A DNA stretch of 64,000 nt, from the NCBI GenBank assembly GCA_010909165.1, contig MU008170.1, forward strand, positions 806,001-870,000, in the 5' to 3' direction. This DNA is from Anthoceros angustus. Its lineage: Eukaryota > Streptophyta > Anthocerotopsida > Anthocerotales > Anthocerotaceae. Shown here piece after piece: positions 35,161-46,594 of this stretch. A program made the position numbers and the translations under genes. Every line of letters starts with the position of its first letter. The first letter of the stretch is position 1. A model generated the notes under the pieces. The model saw only the letters and a program-made list of their open reading frames with translations. It was not told the origin of the DNA and made no database searches.

Positions 35161-35791
35161 ACACAGTACTGGAGATCACTAAGCCTTAGTTTTGTTCTTG
35201 CTCCCTGGATAGAGAGAGGGCGATATGCTGTTAATTTGAAAGCGTTGTTAGGCTGGAGCCTCAAAGGGCAGTGTCTACATGTATGTGCTCATGGCCAATG
35301 AGTGGCAGGTAGGTAGGTGGACAGGCGCAGACAGGAGTGAATCACGGAGAAGGGCACCAGGCAGCAGGAGGGTAACAGAAGCCTGGAGTGGCGGGCATGC
35401 ATGTGAAGAAACATAAAGAGCATACAAATTTTTGTACATTATATCTAACTGAAAACTTCATAACTATTTTTCTCAAAGTATTAATTATATGAAAATTCAT
35501 ACAAAATATATTTTGATAATGTAGGTCATTCACGACAACAATAAGTAAATTCACAACGCTGATCTACAAATATTATAAAACTATATATGTGTACAAAGAA
35601 AAAGCAAAAAGCTCACAGCAAGTCGTAGGGTTTGTTATGTCAAAGAAGTTTCATATTTATGCTCATGTATCATCTGGTGGTACTTTTCAATTAATGGCTT
35701 GAGTACTCTTCATCACAATATTGTTTATCCTGGTACTCTTATTTAAAATAATAATTTTGATCTTCATCAAAACTTGGAGTTGGAACGATGT

Positions 35792-35988
35792 CGTTGGTAG
35801 AACTCATTTTCTTGCAAGAAGATTTATTGTGGAACTCCTTGCAGGCATTAATTAGTCCTTGCATTCTTCTAGTCGTACTTAGACTAAATGCAAGGACTAA
35901 TTTTAAAATTGAATTCTTCTAGAATTTTCGTTGGTAGAACTCATTTTCTTGCAAGAAGATTTATTGGGGAACTCCTTGCAGGCATTAG
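35792..35988. repeat. Direct repeat pair with internal hairpin
   Basis: The segment 35792-35850 recurs at 35929-35987 (offset 137 bp) with one or two differences; both derive from the J-gene tail. Between them, 16-bp arms at 35850-35865 and 35887-35902 are exact reverse complements (AATTAGTCCTTGCATT). Confidence 0.88.
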
Positions 35989-36006
35989 TTTCCTCATACA
36001 CAGGAG

Positions 36007-36072
36007 GCTGCGAATGCTTTCCGACTAATTTTAGAAGCATGCTTCTAAAATTAGTCGGAAAGCATTCGCAGC
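36007..36072. repeat. Perfect 66-bp palindrome
   Basis: The 33-base arms 36007-36039 and 36040-36072 are exact reverse complements with no spacer. The arm encodes the J-domain part AANAFRLILEA. It is a head-to-head joint of two J-exon fragments. Confidence 0.95.
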
Positions 36073-37012
36073 TCCATCTTTTTTGTTCTTGTTAGAATGT
36101 AGCAGCAAAGATAATTTCTGATATCTTCTTTTAATGGTATTTGCATCTGCATGTGGGTCAACTTGAAGAAGCCCCTACCAATTCTACATGGGACCTGTTG
36201 ATCCCAAGGATAATTTGTTTTGTTTTGCTGCAATTTCCACCTCCAAGATGGCAAGGAGGTAAGTAATATCATTCAATCCTGATTATTAGGAACAATTAGT
36301 GTGCTAGTTCTACACGCAGTATTTACGTCTCGCACGAAAGAGGGAAAACGTGGACATGGATATGGACATAGACATAGACATGCCATGTGTTAACAAAGAA
36401 ACAAGAAAAGGGAACAACATGCTGTCTTCACCTGAATAAATACGTGGGAAAAGTTTTTGTCCTTGAAGTAACAAGTTTTTTTGCTCCTTCAAGATCATTT
36501 TCTGTTCTTTAATGTGAGTGCGATAAGAAAGATAAGGAGAAGAAGAAGACATGGGAAATTGCCCTTTGCCATGCTTCTAAGAACTCAATTCATTTATTAA
36601 TCGCCATGTTTGTTTTGTCCATCCTCGTCACTTTAATGATAAGAAGGATATACATATATATGTTCGAAGACTATATGACTTGAGCCTTTTATGAGAAGAA
36701 AGAAGCATATATGAATGAAGGCTATATGACTTGAGCCTTTGATGCAAAGCGAAAGAAAACAAGAGAAGCTAGAGCAGCAGAAATAGAATTCTCTTGCAAC
36801 TGTTCACGATAGCCTTGACCTTTATATAGGACCTACATTACCTAATTAATTTCATAATTATTTAAATTAATAAATATTTTAAATAAGATTACTTGGGATA
36901 TAACTAACCAACCATATGTTGCGCAAATATAGCATGCATGTATGCATGTGGAGATAGGTAACTGGGCTACAAGCATAGCATGCATGTATGCATGTGGAGG
37001 TAGGTAACTAGG

Positions 37013-37600
37013 CTACAAGCAAAGCATGCATGTATGCATGTGGAGGTGGGTAACTTGTACGATTTGGGAAGGCCATCTGCCAGATGCATTGTGCGATTGG
37101 TGTAGGCTATATATAGCCAGAAAGCATGGTTCAAATTTTAACGAAACACAAGCTGTGAATTGTTTGCGTGTGAAAGCGAGAATGGAGTAAAAAGCCAAAT
37201 CCAAAAGGAACAAAGCATGAGGGGAGACAAAATCGTCATGCCCAACCAGCTGCAGCACAGCATACCATTTTTTGATAATTGCTGCAAGTACAAGACATAA
37301 CATCAGTATTGTACAGGTGAGCAAATCAAGGTAGGAATAGTATCTTATGCCCCATGGCATAGCCTGCAAAGTTTTCAGCAAGTACCCAATTGGTATTAAG
37401 ATGCAGGCAACTAGCTGAACCACATTGTGAATGGCTTCTGTAGAGATGGTGAGAACCATGACAAGAATACCAATATGCCAAAGTTAGAGCAATTGAAAAC
37501 CAGCTGCTCGTCTGTAGAAGAAAATCAAGAACCAATTTCCAACAATAAACAGGTAATTGCTGGTCAGTCATTAGCAGAAAAGCATACATGAACAATCTTT
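37013..37600 (-). pseudogene. Unrecognised hydrophobic protein remnant
   Basis: Two overlapping minus-strand frames (148 and 89 codons) encode strongly hydrophobic segments, for example VVQLVACILIPIGYLL, LLTCTILMLCLVLAAII and LVLDFLLQTSSWFSIALTLA. Four or five membrane spans can be drawn if the frames are joined near 37459. The spacing faintly recalls the N-terminal TMD0 of plant ABCC transporters, but I cannot confirm it. Sequence below 37040 grades into J-unit promoter-like ATGCATG repeats. Confidence 0.3.
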
Positions 37601-37785
37601 TTTGTAAGTGTAGGATGGTACTAAAATGTGGTTAGCTACAAGTGTGCAGGAGGTGTAAGGCAAGTATAAACAATACTGTCACACACCAACTAGTTGTTTG
37701 CCAAGGGTATCATGGCCTGTTTGCCATGACCTTTTATTCCATCATTAGTTCTACTGGGTATTCCTAGCTTTCAGACGTTTCTTCT

Positions 37786-38190
37786 TGGTTAAAAGTAGAT
37801 ACAAGAAATTAGCTTTGCTGCTACATCCTGACAAGAATAAAGAAGATTGAGCTGCAAATGATTTCCAAGTAATTTTAGAAGCACAAACTATTCTATTGGA
37901 TAAAAGGTATCGAATGACTTTTTATACTCAAATTCAAAAATCTCGAATGTCATACAAGATGTACGAGGACGCTACTTCATGCAGGGAGTTCCACCAAAAA
38001 ACTTTTTGCAAGGAGCTTAATAATTTGCTTAATAAATTTCAAAAAATTCAAAAGATAGCAAAATGAGTTATATCAACGATGTTATGATAACGTCTCAACT
38101 CCAAATTTTGACGAAGATCAATGGTACCAAAATTATTATTCCAAACAAGAGTAATACGATAAACAATATTATGATGAATTGTACTCAAGT
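37786..38190 (+). pseudogene. Dispersed J-gene copy 11, 3' half
   Basis: From 37798 the frame reads RYKKLALLLHPDKNKED and then a stop (GATTGA), with the J frame otherwise continuing as AANDFQVILEAQTILLDKRY and SRMSYKMYED, CREFHQK, CKELNNLLNKFQKI. The upstream exon and promoter are absent. It differs from the array copies mainly by substitutions, so it is an older relative like copy 10. Confidence 0.75.
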
Positions 38191-38199
38191 GATTAATTC

Positions 38200-39521
38200 A
38201 TGAAAGTGGTTATCTCTGCTGTTAAAAGGCCTTAAAGGTCCTCTAACTTAAGTGGAGTGTATACACTTATTCTATTCACCATGAAGATTTTAAGATACAT
38301 TGTACCTTCATTTATTCTTGGTCTAGGCTTAAAGGTATAAACGCAAAAATGATTTTCCAAATACATGTGATCTATTTTTAGAAATACATGTGGTGATTCT
38401 AAGATGCGTTCGTTATATCTTCATTCACTCTTGCGTTCTAGGCTTAAAGGTGTGATGCTTCAGGTTTTCAACAAGTTTATACATCTGGAGGAATGTCACC
38501 GTGCAAACAACATAGGTATGGAGTTTTATCAAGGAACAACATAATATTTGAAGCGGCTGAATATACACCAAGCGGCTCCGAGGGTCTTTAAACTGGGAAG
38601 GGTGTTTTTGATGGTTGTCGGAATACCCCTTTTGGGATGTAATTGCCAAATTCGCATTGAAAAAACGGGTTTAACTCATAGTCATGGCATCTTCCTTTCC
38701 ACCAGACCACTAGTAGAACGGTGGTACCGTTTAGCAGCATCACGAGGAATAATACCCATGTTGGCTCCCCATCCTTGCGGGTGCAAAATACTTGCCTCGT
38801 GGATTTTACGGTGCCATTTATTCAATCATTGTGAAGAGCGGCGATATGTGTTTGAAATCATATTCTGGAACTAAGGAGTGCCATACCGGGTCTTTGAAAT
38901 AATGTTGTAGCGTGAACGCTGGGTAGGTGGCATGGGCAGGCATGCGGCGCCCATATCAACCGAATGCCGTTCTTAGTGGAGTTGGATCAAGTTTACATCA
39001 ACATTGATAGTGTCATTATTGGATCAAGATTACGACATGAAGCTGGTGGATTGTGAAACGGGCGAATGCTCACCAACGCCTAAATGCGTCATATACAGTA
39101 AGGGGTTTTTACTAGTGAAAGGCAACCATACATGCCGGGATGGTATTGCGGCTGACGGAAGCATGTCCAATAGAAGGCGAGGTTTGGAAGGAACTCAATG
39201 CGGCATGATGTCACGTTTGTCTTAACAAAGCGATTTCAAGAGAAGGTAATATATTGTCCGGCATGTTATCATGAAACTATAATCGATCGCGGCATGTTAT
39301 CATGAAACTACGTGCTTGAGTTGTTCCACACTTATTCCCAAACCCAAAACTAATGACATTACTCCTCTCGAATCGAGACCCTCACCCCCTCCTTCAATGG
39401 CGTCATACCATCATTGTCACTCTCCATCGCCTCATTGGAAGTGCATGGGGAGGTGCATTGAGAGCACTTGCCTTTCTCCTTTACAGACTTTTTATCCAGC
39501 TATGACGGATGTGTGCGCGAC
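38200..39521. other. Non-coding flank left of the Ty3 element
   Basis: No gene was recognised. The words CTAGGCTTAAAGGT (38328, 38438) and CGGCATGTTATCATGAAACT (39258, 39290) are each repeated. GGCATGCGGCGCC-like sequence at 38940-38955 and a 23-bp word at 38545-38567 also occur in the 56-63 kb region, so this may be the other side of an older element split by the Ty3 insertion. Confidence 0.45.
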
Positions 39522-42500
39522 TTTCACGATGGCTGCGCGCACAATCCCGTGTCGCTAGGAAGAAGTCCGTTCAAGGGAATGATAGGCTCCGCTGCTTCTG
39601 TGTGATTCTACCGTCCTTGCTCCCCTCAACACACACACATACTCCTAACTACTCACAACGTTTCACCGTGACAGCTATGGCTAAACGTTTAAGGACCCGT
39701 CGTCTCAGATTGCTCACATACATCCCTCACGCATCCGGCCCTTTCCTCTCCTCACGCTTACACTCTTCGCCTTAGAAAAGACGCGGGTTACGCAGCCCCT
39801 CCTCGCTGCTCCGCCGGCCTCCGTCCGGCTCTACACCCTCCCGAGTTCCTCCACCACGCCCAAATTGCTCTGGTGCCTGCCGCCGGGCACGAGCACGGTC
39901 ACCACCCTTCCCCGCACACACCACAACGCTAAGTCCGCCACCGGACCTTGATCAATCTCCCGAGCTGCCGCTCGCCTGACTCAGACTCACGTTAGCAAGA
40001 AGACTCACAAAGGTCTGCAAGAACGCATCAACACCAAGAGAAAGATGCTTTACTAGAGCAGCCTCTTATGCGCAAGGCCTTTATTACACCCCTATTCGAA
40101 ATGATAGCCAGATACCCTAATCCACATCCTATTTCTCCCCTATCTCCTTCGCTGATCGTGAAGGTCCTGGCCCCTCCGGAATGGGTGGTCCAACTCCCCC
40201 GACAGCTTGTGCACCCAATCGGATGATCCGTGAGGCGGGCCCTCCTCTCCCGAATCTCGTTATACGGCCCCGACAACCGCCACAACGCCATCCTCCCTCC
40301 CTCGGGGTCCTTGGGCCACCGGCCCATTCGCTCTAGCGTAAGTCGGCGGGGGGCCTCACCGCCACCGGCCCTCGAGGTCTGCCTCGACCCCCGAACTCGT
40401 GAGTCCGCTTATTTCCGGGTCCTGATCCGACTGGTCGGGTCCCGACCGTGGTCCGGACTTACACGGGTCCGGACTGTGGTCCGGCCTCCGGGTCCGGACA
40501 AAGTCCGACTCACGCCCACCCGGTTTCCTCCTCACGGACCTCCGTGGCTCCCTCAAGTCCTCCACTCCCGATCGCCCAAGTGACTCCTTCTGGCCCCTCC
40601 TTCCTTCCATGGTGAGGTGCGGTGCCTCGCCGCATCCGCCGCTCTCCTCTCGCCGCTCCTCTCCGCCGCCTCGCTATCTCCAAACAGGCCACTAGGGTCC
40701 CGTGGCCCCCTGTGGCCTTCATCTCCTTCTCGAGCCTTCCAGGTCCGTCTGCGGGCGCCGAGAGGCTTCTCATCAGAGCTGGTAATAGGCAAAGTCCGAA
40801 TCGACTTGTTGAATTGCTCTTCCACGCCCGAGCACCGATACTCCCTCCGCCATAAGTGTTCCGGAGCGGCCGCCTTGTTGGTTGGGCCACCTCCGCCAGA
40901 TTTGACATTGAGCCGGGTCAGATCACGAGGCTACAAGGCGGCCTTCCCTCTGCACTGTTGCTCCACCGCCCAGCCCCCGCTGCTTCCTCTCCATTGCCAC
41001 CACCCGCCATAGCGCAGCTCTTCCGCCTTTCTCACCGGACCAGCCTTCTTCGCCTCCTCCGCTCATTCCGCCTTAGCCCGCCAGCCCCTCTCCGGCGACA
41101 CTCCGTCCGACCCCGACTTCCTCCAGCCTCAGAGCGGCAACGCCCAACTCCTCGATAGTCGCCGATTTTCCTCCGCCTTCGAGACGGAGCCGAGGCACTA
41201 TTTCGTGCTCGAGTCGTGATTCTCTGCTGAGAATCACCCGCCTCGACGCATCTTGGAGTTGTAGCCCAGCTGCTGCCTCCACCTCCCGCCGCCTCCTCTT
41301 CTCTCCTGCATTTTGGAGATCTCCTATCTCCCGAGTGCCGGCCTCTCTCCTCCTACCGCCGCTCGCCCATAGCCTGTGCGCCTTCGACCTCCTGCCGACT
41401 CTTCCACCGGCCCGATCACAGTGATCCCGGCCGCTTTGCGGCGACTCCTTCGCCGCTTTTACTGGCTCGCCCACTTGGCCGCTCTAGCCGGCCGCCCGCC
41501 AGTCCCGAGCTCTCGCTTGTGCCCGGCCTCTTCCGCCTCCCGCCGCCTCACCGAAGGTCCTCCGCCCGCTTGGCCTCGAGGCTTTTCACTCACAAAGAAC
41601 CTTCTGGCCTCTAACCGCCTCGGCCCGCCACCCGGCGCTTCCTTCCTCGATCCGAGCGAGGGACTCCGCCTTTTCCTTTGCCCCCGGCCGCCTTCACTTG
41701 CTCTTGAGTTCCACCATCCTCCTCCGGGTGGCCTCCACTTCGGGTCTTCTGCACACGAGACCCCAAAGCATTCCGTCCATGACGGTAGTGGACTCGCCGT
41801 GTTTCTTCCACGGCCGTCAGTGAGGCCCCACAAAGTCCGTGAGGGAGCCGGCATTTCTCGGTCCGCCAAGGACCTCCATACCGCATCCGAGTAAGTCCGA
41901 CCGGGTTCTCCGGACCTAATCAGACCCTCGTGTCCCGAGTGGTGAGTCCGAGTCTCACCCTCTTGGCCCTCTTGGCCTCTAACTCCTTTGTGCCCTCTTT
42001 CTCCTGGGGCTCGGAGGAGGTGAGGGGTCCGGAGCAAGCTCTTTTGCCCCTTCTGCGGGAGGGACCGGCTCGGGTGGGCTGCGCTGACCTCCGCCTCCTT
42101 GGGCCACGTCCCTTCGCCTCCCCACTACCTCTTACACTGCAAGGTGGGTAAGGGTACCGCACCTTCCGAGGTGCGCGTAGGCGGCACCGTCTTCCGCCTC
42201 GGCTCCCGCTGAGTTCGTCGGCTCGCAGCCGTGGTTGTTGGTCTTGTCGCCGGAGCCGCCAACGCCCTCGGCATCGCCTCCCTGTGCGCTCGAGGGCACC
42301 AAAAGGAGGAAGGGAATCTCCTCCCAAACTTCCCTGGTGGTGAGGGGTTCGCTCACGATGGAGTCCGGAATCCTCCCGCCGCCTCCTCCCGAGTCCGCTT
42401 GGTCTGGGACGACCCCCACCTCGGCGCCTTGCACGCCTCGCGTGGCCTCCACCTCCCGAGCGCTGCTCAAGCCTCAGAGCTCGAAATGTCCCCATACATG

Positions 42501-43653
42501 AATCGTATGGGGTCACCCGATGGCGAGGGCTCCTTAGCTTGCGTGCTCCCGATCGAACCGGCGAAGATAATCCTTCCCATCTCTTCACTGAGCGCATGCA
42601 GAATACCACAGTTATCACCAAGGTGATCCACCTTGGTGAGCAGTTCCAATGGACAATGATCCGGCTACCGCCCTTACTCGATCGGCGCAGATCGGATATC
42701 AACCATCCGTTGGTTGTCCGCTGCCAGCCTCAAGACGCGGGCGGGCCCCCTATCTTCGCCTTAAGGGGCTCGCACCACGCCCCTTCTTCCTCCTTGCGTA
42801 GGCCATCCTCGGGACCTCCAAGGTCCATCGCCTGGTCCTCCGGAGGTTCTTGGATCGGACCTCCTTGTTGATCGCCGCCAACATCTTCCGCAAACTCCGG
42901 ACTAGAGTGACTGTCAAGGTCCGACCATTTGGAACATCCATGCCACCCACCACCCTCGCCTCCGCCGGGCCCAAGTCCGGATAGCCGGTCACAATGTTGC
43001 GCTCCACGAGGGTCCATGGCTCACTCCGGCTTTTGGGTGCCATTGCTTTCTCCTCCTCTTGTGCCGCCGGGCCGAGTCCGGCACGATGTTCCTCCTTCGC
43101 TTTTGCTCCAACCTTGACGGAGCCGCTTGTCGACCGGGCGCCCAAAAGATAGCGCCAGAGAGCCGGAGGAGCGCAAGGACGTGAGGATTGTCTGAGGTCA
43201 CGCAAATGACCTCCCTCCTTGGAAGTAACTGGCAAAGGCGCCTGTCCGTGAATCGGGGTCCGTGCATGGCTTACTCGACCCTACGCCCGCTTACTCGCCT
43301 TACGCCGCGGCCGGGCGTGAATACCGCTATAACGGCCTGCTTACGGCCCCGCCTGCATGCCCGACCTCCACTCGTGGGCCCACGTGGCGCCGCCTGCCTG
43401 CCCTCACGCCCGCCTCCTAGGTTACTTTCTGATTATGCTTTTTTGACTGGAGTGGGTTCCGGACTTATCCGTTACTCTGTAGTCCGAGCTTGCCATAGTG
43501 GTACCGGGGTCCGTTGTTCACTCAGTCCGAGTATACTCCGAGCCTCGTCCAAGCGCTACCCCAATTTATTCCTCCTTTTCCGCCTTATTTATCCTTCAAT
43601 CCTAAAAAGCGAAACCCTACTTATTTCTTAACTCCCGAAGTGCATAGCCCACA
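39522..43653 (-). repeat. 3' LTR of the Ty3 element (4132 bp)
   Basis: It aligns along its length to 50591-54724. On the minus strand it starts TGTGGGCTATGCAC at 43653. Its far end reads CATCGTGAAA where the other LTR has CATCGTCACA, so the terminal CA is lost. A GGATAAATAAGG motif near 43585 may be the promoter TATA box. The LTR contains a cluster of GTCCGGAC words (40430-40510), an exact 10-bp hairpin at 42616-42638, and a long coding-like stretch on the minus strand. Confidence 0.9.
41100..43240 (-). pseudogene. Coding-like stretch inside the 3' LTR
   Basis: Reading across frames on the minus strand gives protein-like text: PWTLVERNIVTGYPDLGP, SPEFAEDVGGDQQGGPIQ, SEPLTTREVWEEIPFLLL, KEGTKELEAKRAKRVRLG, and a Glu/Lys/Ala-rich helical part MVELKSK...KEKAESLARIEEG. 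Both LTRs keep it. I recognise no family. It resembles a coiled-coil structural protein, perhaps an extra ORF carried in the LTR. Confidence 0.35.
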
Positions 43654-43664
43654 TACTCCCTTCT
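43654..43664 (-). other. Polypurine tract
   Basis: The minus strand reads AGAAGGGAGTA directly before the LTR start TGTGGGC. This is where plus-strand DNA synthesis would be primed. Confidence 0.75.
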
Positions 43665-44049
43665 CATCCGCATGCCTCCGCCAACACTAAGCATGATACT
43701 TCTTCACCCGCCACCCGTGAGTGGGCAGCCTCTCCATCTAGTCGTGAGCCGGAGACCCGTTGTCATATACTTGCACCACTTGGTACGGACCCATCCATCT
43801 CGGTGAAGTTTGCCCGAAAATGCATGTAACGACTATCATAAAGGAGGGCCAGTCCCCTTTACATACTCCCGATTCGCTGATCGTGCCAAATCTTCACTGG
43901 TTTTGCACCAATCGCATCTTCACCGAGCTTCTTCCCCGTCCTCCGTGTGCAACAAACCCCAAGAGTCGCTCTGGCTTTCCTCCTCCGCCTCCCTTCCATC
44001 ATTACTCGAAAAGTGGGCACTTCAAACCCACCGGCATTACGGAGAGTGT

Positions 44050-44660
44050 CCGTAGGTCAAGTAAGGGTCCGTTGTGTGGTCACCTTCTGCCCGAACGCCC
44101 ACAGTGGATGGCACTTGGTATCCACCATGGGCGTAGTTCATGTGAGTTTATTCAATCCTGATGAGCCCATTTGTCTTCTCTGTCACCCCATTGGCCTTAG
44201 GATTGTAGGGTGCCGTCTTGCGATGATTGATGCCGAAATACTCCGTCATGGCGGCCACCACATCATTAAGGAAATGGGTTCCCCTATCACTTACCAACCA
44301 CGGGACATCCGTGGTTTATGATGTTCTCGCAGTGAATTTGGCCACGTTTGGAGTCCGTTCTTGTCGCCACCGCCTCTACCCACCGTGCGAGTCCGCTGCC
44401 ACCGGGATGTATCTCCTTTGTGTGTGTCTTGTCGAGGTCAGATAGGTCCAACAAAGTCAATACCCCACTTTTCGAAGGTGCGCCAAATATGGTACTAGCG
44501 GCCACCGTGTCGTCGGGGTTGGCTTTCCGATCCACCGACAAGCATCACACTTCTTCACAAACCGGTGGGTGTCCCCATACATTGTTGGCCACCGTATCCC
44601 GCTAAAATCTTTTGGTGGTGACTGTCTTTGCGTAGTGTCCTCCCCAATCCTTCGTGCATT
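44050..44660 (-). pseudogene. Ty3 integrase (zinc-binding and catalytic core)
   Basis: In minus-strand order, GGHYAKTVTTKRF and NPDDTVAASTIFGAP come from the H2C2 zinc-binding module and the linker after it. EKWGIDFVGPI holds the first catalytic Asp, and ARWVEAVAT follows. DRGTHFLNDVVAAMTEYFGI holds the second Asp, and NPKANGVTEKTNGL the catalytic Glu. All three acidic residues are present but frames shift several times, so it is not translatable as one protein. Nothing resembling a chromodomain follows before the polypurine tract. Confidence 0.85.
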
Positions 44661-45299
44661 CCCCGACGACCGCTCCTGCTCGCCGGCAAGTACCTGCTTC
44701 TACTCCGTCCCTAATTTGAACACACACCGTTGTACATTCAAGGGTCGAGCATAGTGCACGAATGCCTCCTCCGCCACGAGTCGACGGGAAGCTCCATTCC
44801 CAGAGGTACCGCTATTTCTTCGTAGGTCGGACGGCCGCGCGACCCTCCCTTCTCCGCTCGCTAAGGCCCTCGTAGCTTGGGGTTCGTCGGCTCCTCCGGT
44901 TGTACTTTTACGCGGCAACCAATGTCTCATCCGGAACGCATCTTCCGATCTCTCAACACCGCCTGCTTTTCAATCGTGACAGAAATCGCATTTTGGTGCC
45001 TCCCTTGTCTTGTTTCCACTTGACGTGAACTCCTGCAGCAACAATATCCACCTTGCTATCCGTCCGGACAGTCCGCCTTATTCACCGGATGCCAACAAAG
45101 TGGTCTACATAGAACACAAACTCACTGGTAGTAGTAGTGTCGAATTTCTTGACATATACCATACCCGTGGCCTCTGTAGTTGTGTATTTTCCCGCGTGGT
45201 GAGCCGTCCGTAGTATACGGATAATCCTCGCTTGTCGTCCTTCCGGCTCAGACTACTCCGATAGCAAAAGCGGACACTCTACATACACATGAAATTTCT

Positions 45300-46210
45300 G
45301 CTCTCCGGTCCTCTTAGAACCGTGCGCTTACCAAGGTGTTACGTAAATCCGAAGGCCTCCTCTCGCCTCCGTGACCAGTCCAAACCTCCTCCTTCCGCAG
45401 AGTTCTCAACTTAGCCCCTCTCGAAAGTCCTTAATAAACCGGTAGTATCCCACCATTCCTGTGAAACCTCTCGGCTCCTTTAGGTTCGTGGTGGAGGCTG
45501 GATGACCGGACCTTGTCCCGTCCACCTCGATTCGCCACCGACACCGATGTCCCACAAGATTCCCTCCGTCATTCCAAAGTAGCATTTCTCGGGTGTAGGC
45601 TCAATTGAGTCTCCGCTCAAGCACCTTCTTAGATGCCCAAGGTGTTTGTCCCGCTCCCCATGCACACAAAATCATCCAGAATATCTCCATGAAGTCCCTC
45701 GAAGTCACGGAAGACGTTGGTCACCATACGCATGAACGACGGCGCTCGGTCATCCCAAAGGCACTTCTCTTGTAGGCAAACGCCCCCACTCAGTAGTGAA
45801 GGTCGTCTTGTCCCAAACCCCCTTAGGTGCAATTGGTTGATCCGGAGTAGCCATCCGAAGGAGTAAGTAGTCCGTCCGCCCACCTTGTCCAAAATGTCGT
45901 CACGAATGGCATGGAAGTGGTCCTTCTCCGCTGGCGTTGAGCTTCCTCAATCTTGGCATACCGAATTTGTCTGGCTGCTTGGGAACCACCACAATCGGGC
46001 GACCCACTGCTGATTGATGGGGAAAATGATGTCCGCCTCCGTGTACTTATCAAGGACCTCCTTCACCTTGATCGAATACTTGGGGTTGAGCTTGTATTGT
46101 CGGATTCGACCGGGCACCGCTCCCGGCTTCAAATCGATCTTATGCTCTCCCACTTCTTGAATGCCCTTCATGTCCGTGACCTTGAAGGCGAACACACGCA
46201 AAACTCCCCA
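45300..46210 (-). pseudogene. Ty3 reverse transcriptase
   Basis: Minus strand: IRQYKLNPKYSIKVKEVLDK, then a QQWV...VVP-like motif, RKLNAS, ILDKVGGRTTYSFLDGYSG (across a shift), TTFTTEWG, PSSFMRMVTNVFRDF and HGERDKHLGHLRRCL with NPEKCYFG. These are the finger and palm blocks of Ty3-type RT. The YxDD-like catalytic motif is distorted (DILDDF). Bases 45300-44660 should hold RNase H but I could not confirm its residues. Confidence 0.85.
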
Positions 46211-46594
46211 GTGCTTTAGTCCTTCCTTCAGTCCGGAGGCATGCCTTTCTTAAACTTCGTGAATTTGCTGGCCGGACCTCCACTTCTTCCACGTCCGGGT
46301 TCACTGCCTCTCCGCCGCCTCGCTGGCCCAAACCCCTCGTCCTCCACTCGGGGATCCCTCTCGCATCCCCATTCCTCAAGAGCTCGTGAGGTGAATCGTG
46401 TTACTCCTTCGATGTCCGCTTTTCCTTGGTCCGACTCTTGTCCCCCCAGGCCGGGTCCGACCTCCTCTTCACTTCCTTCCTCCAGGCTTGTGGCGTTTAC
46501 TCAAAACAATCAACCACTTCGCGCCAAAGGCATCCCGCCGTAGTCCATCTCCTCCTCGGACCACGGATCTTGGCGAAAGGGTACGCCTCCTGAA

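Larger units (their letters stand above)
35690..36622 (-). pseudogene. Dispersed J-gene copy 10, inverted and rearranged
   Basis: On the minus strand a TATA box (36830-36820) precedes ATG 36622 and MDKTNMAINK-like exon 1. That exon carries an extra 70-bp stretch, followed by KEQKMILKEQKN in a shifted frame. The intron is recognisable by GGAGGTGGAAATTGCAGC. The J exon reads ADANTIKRRYQKLSLLLHSN across a small frame change. It therefore shows the two bases after IK that every array copy lacks, but HPD is changed to HSN. The J exon is cut at a 66-bp palindrome (36007-36072); the tail resumes in two direct copies. Substitutions are far more numerous than between array units, so it is an older relative. 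Confidence 0.78.

Noticed and set aside
41376-41894. 172-codon plus-strand frame in the left LTR
   Set aside because: It runs antisense to the element, is not preserved in the other LTR, and shows low-complexity Arg/Pro/Ser content.
41920-42702. 260-codon Arg/Gly-rich frame in the left LTR
   Set aside because: Its composition is typical of an off-frame reading of GC-rich DNA. Another frame gives more protein-like text, and the right LTR breaks this one.
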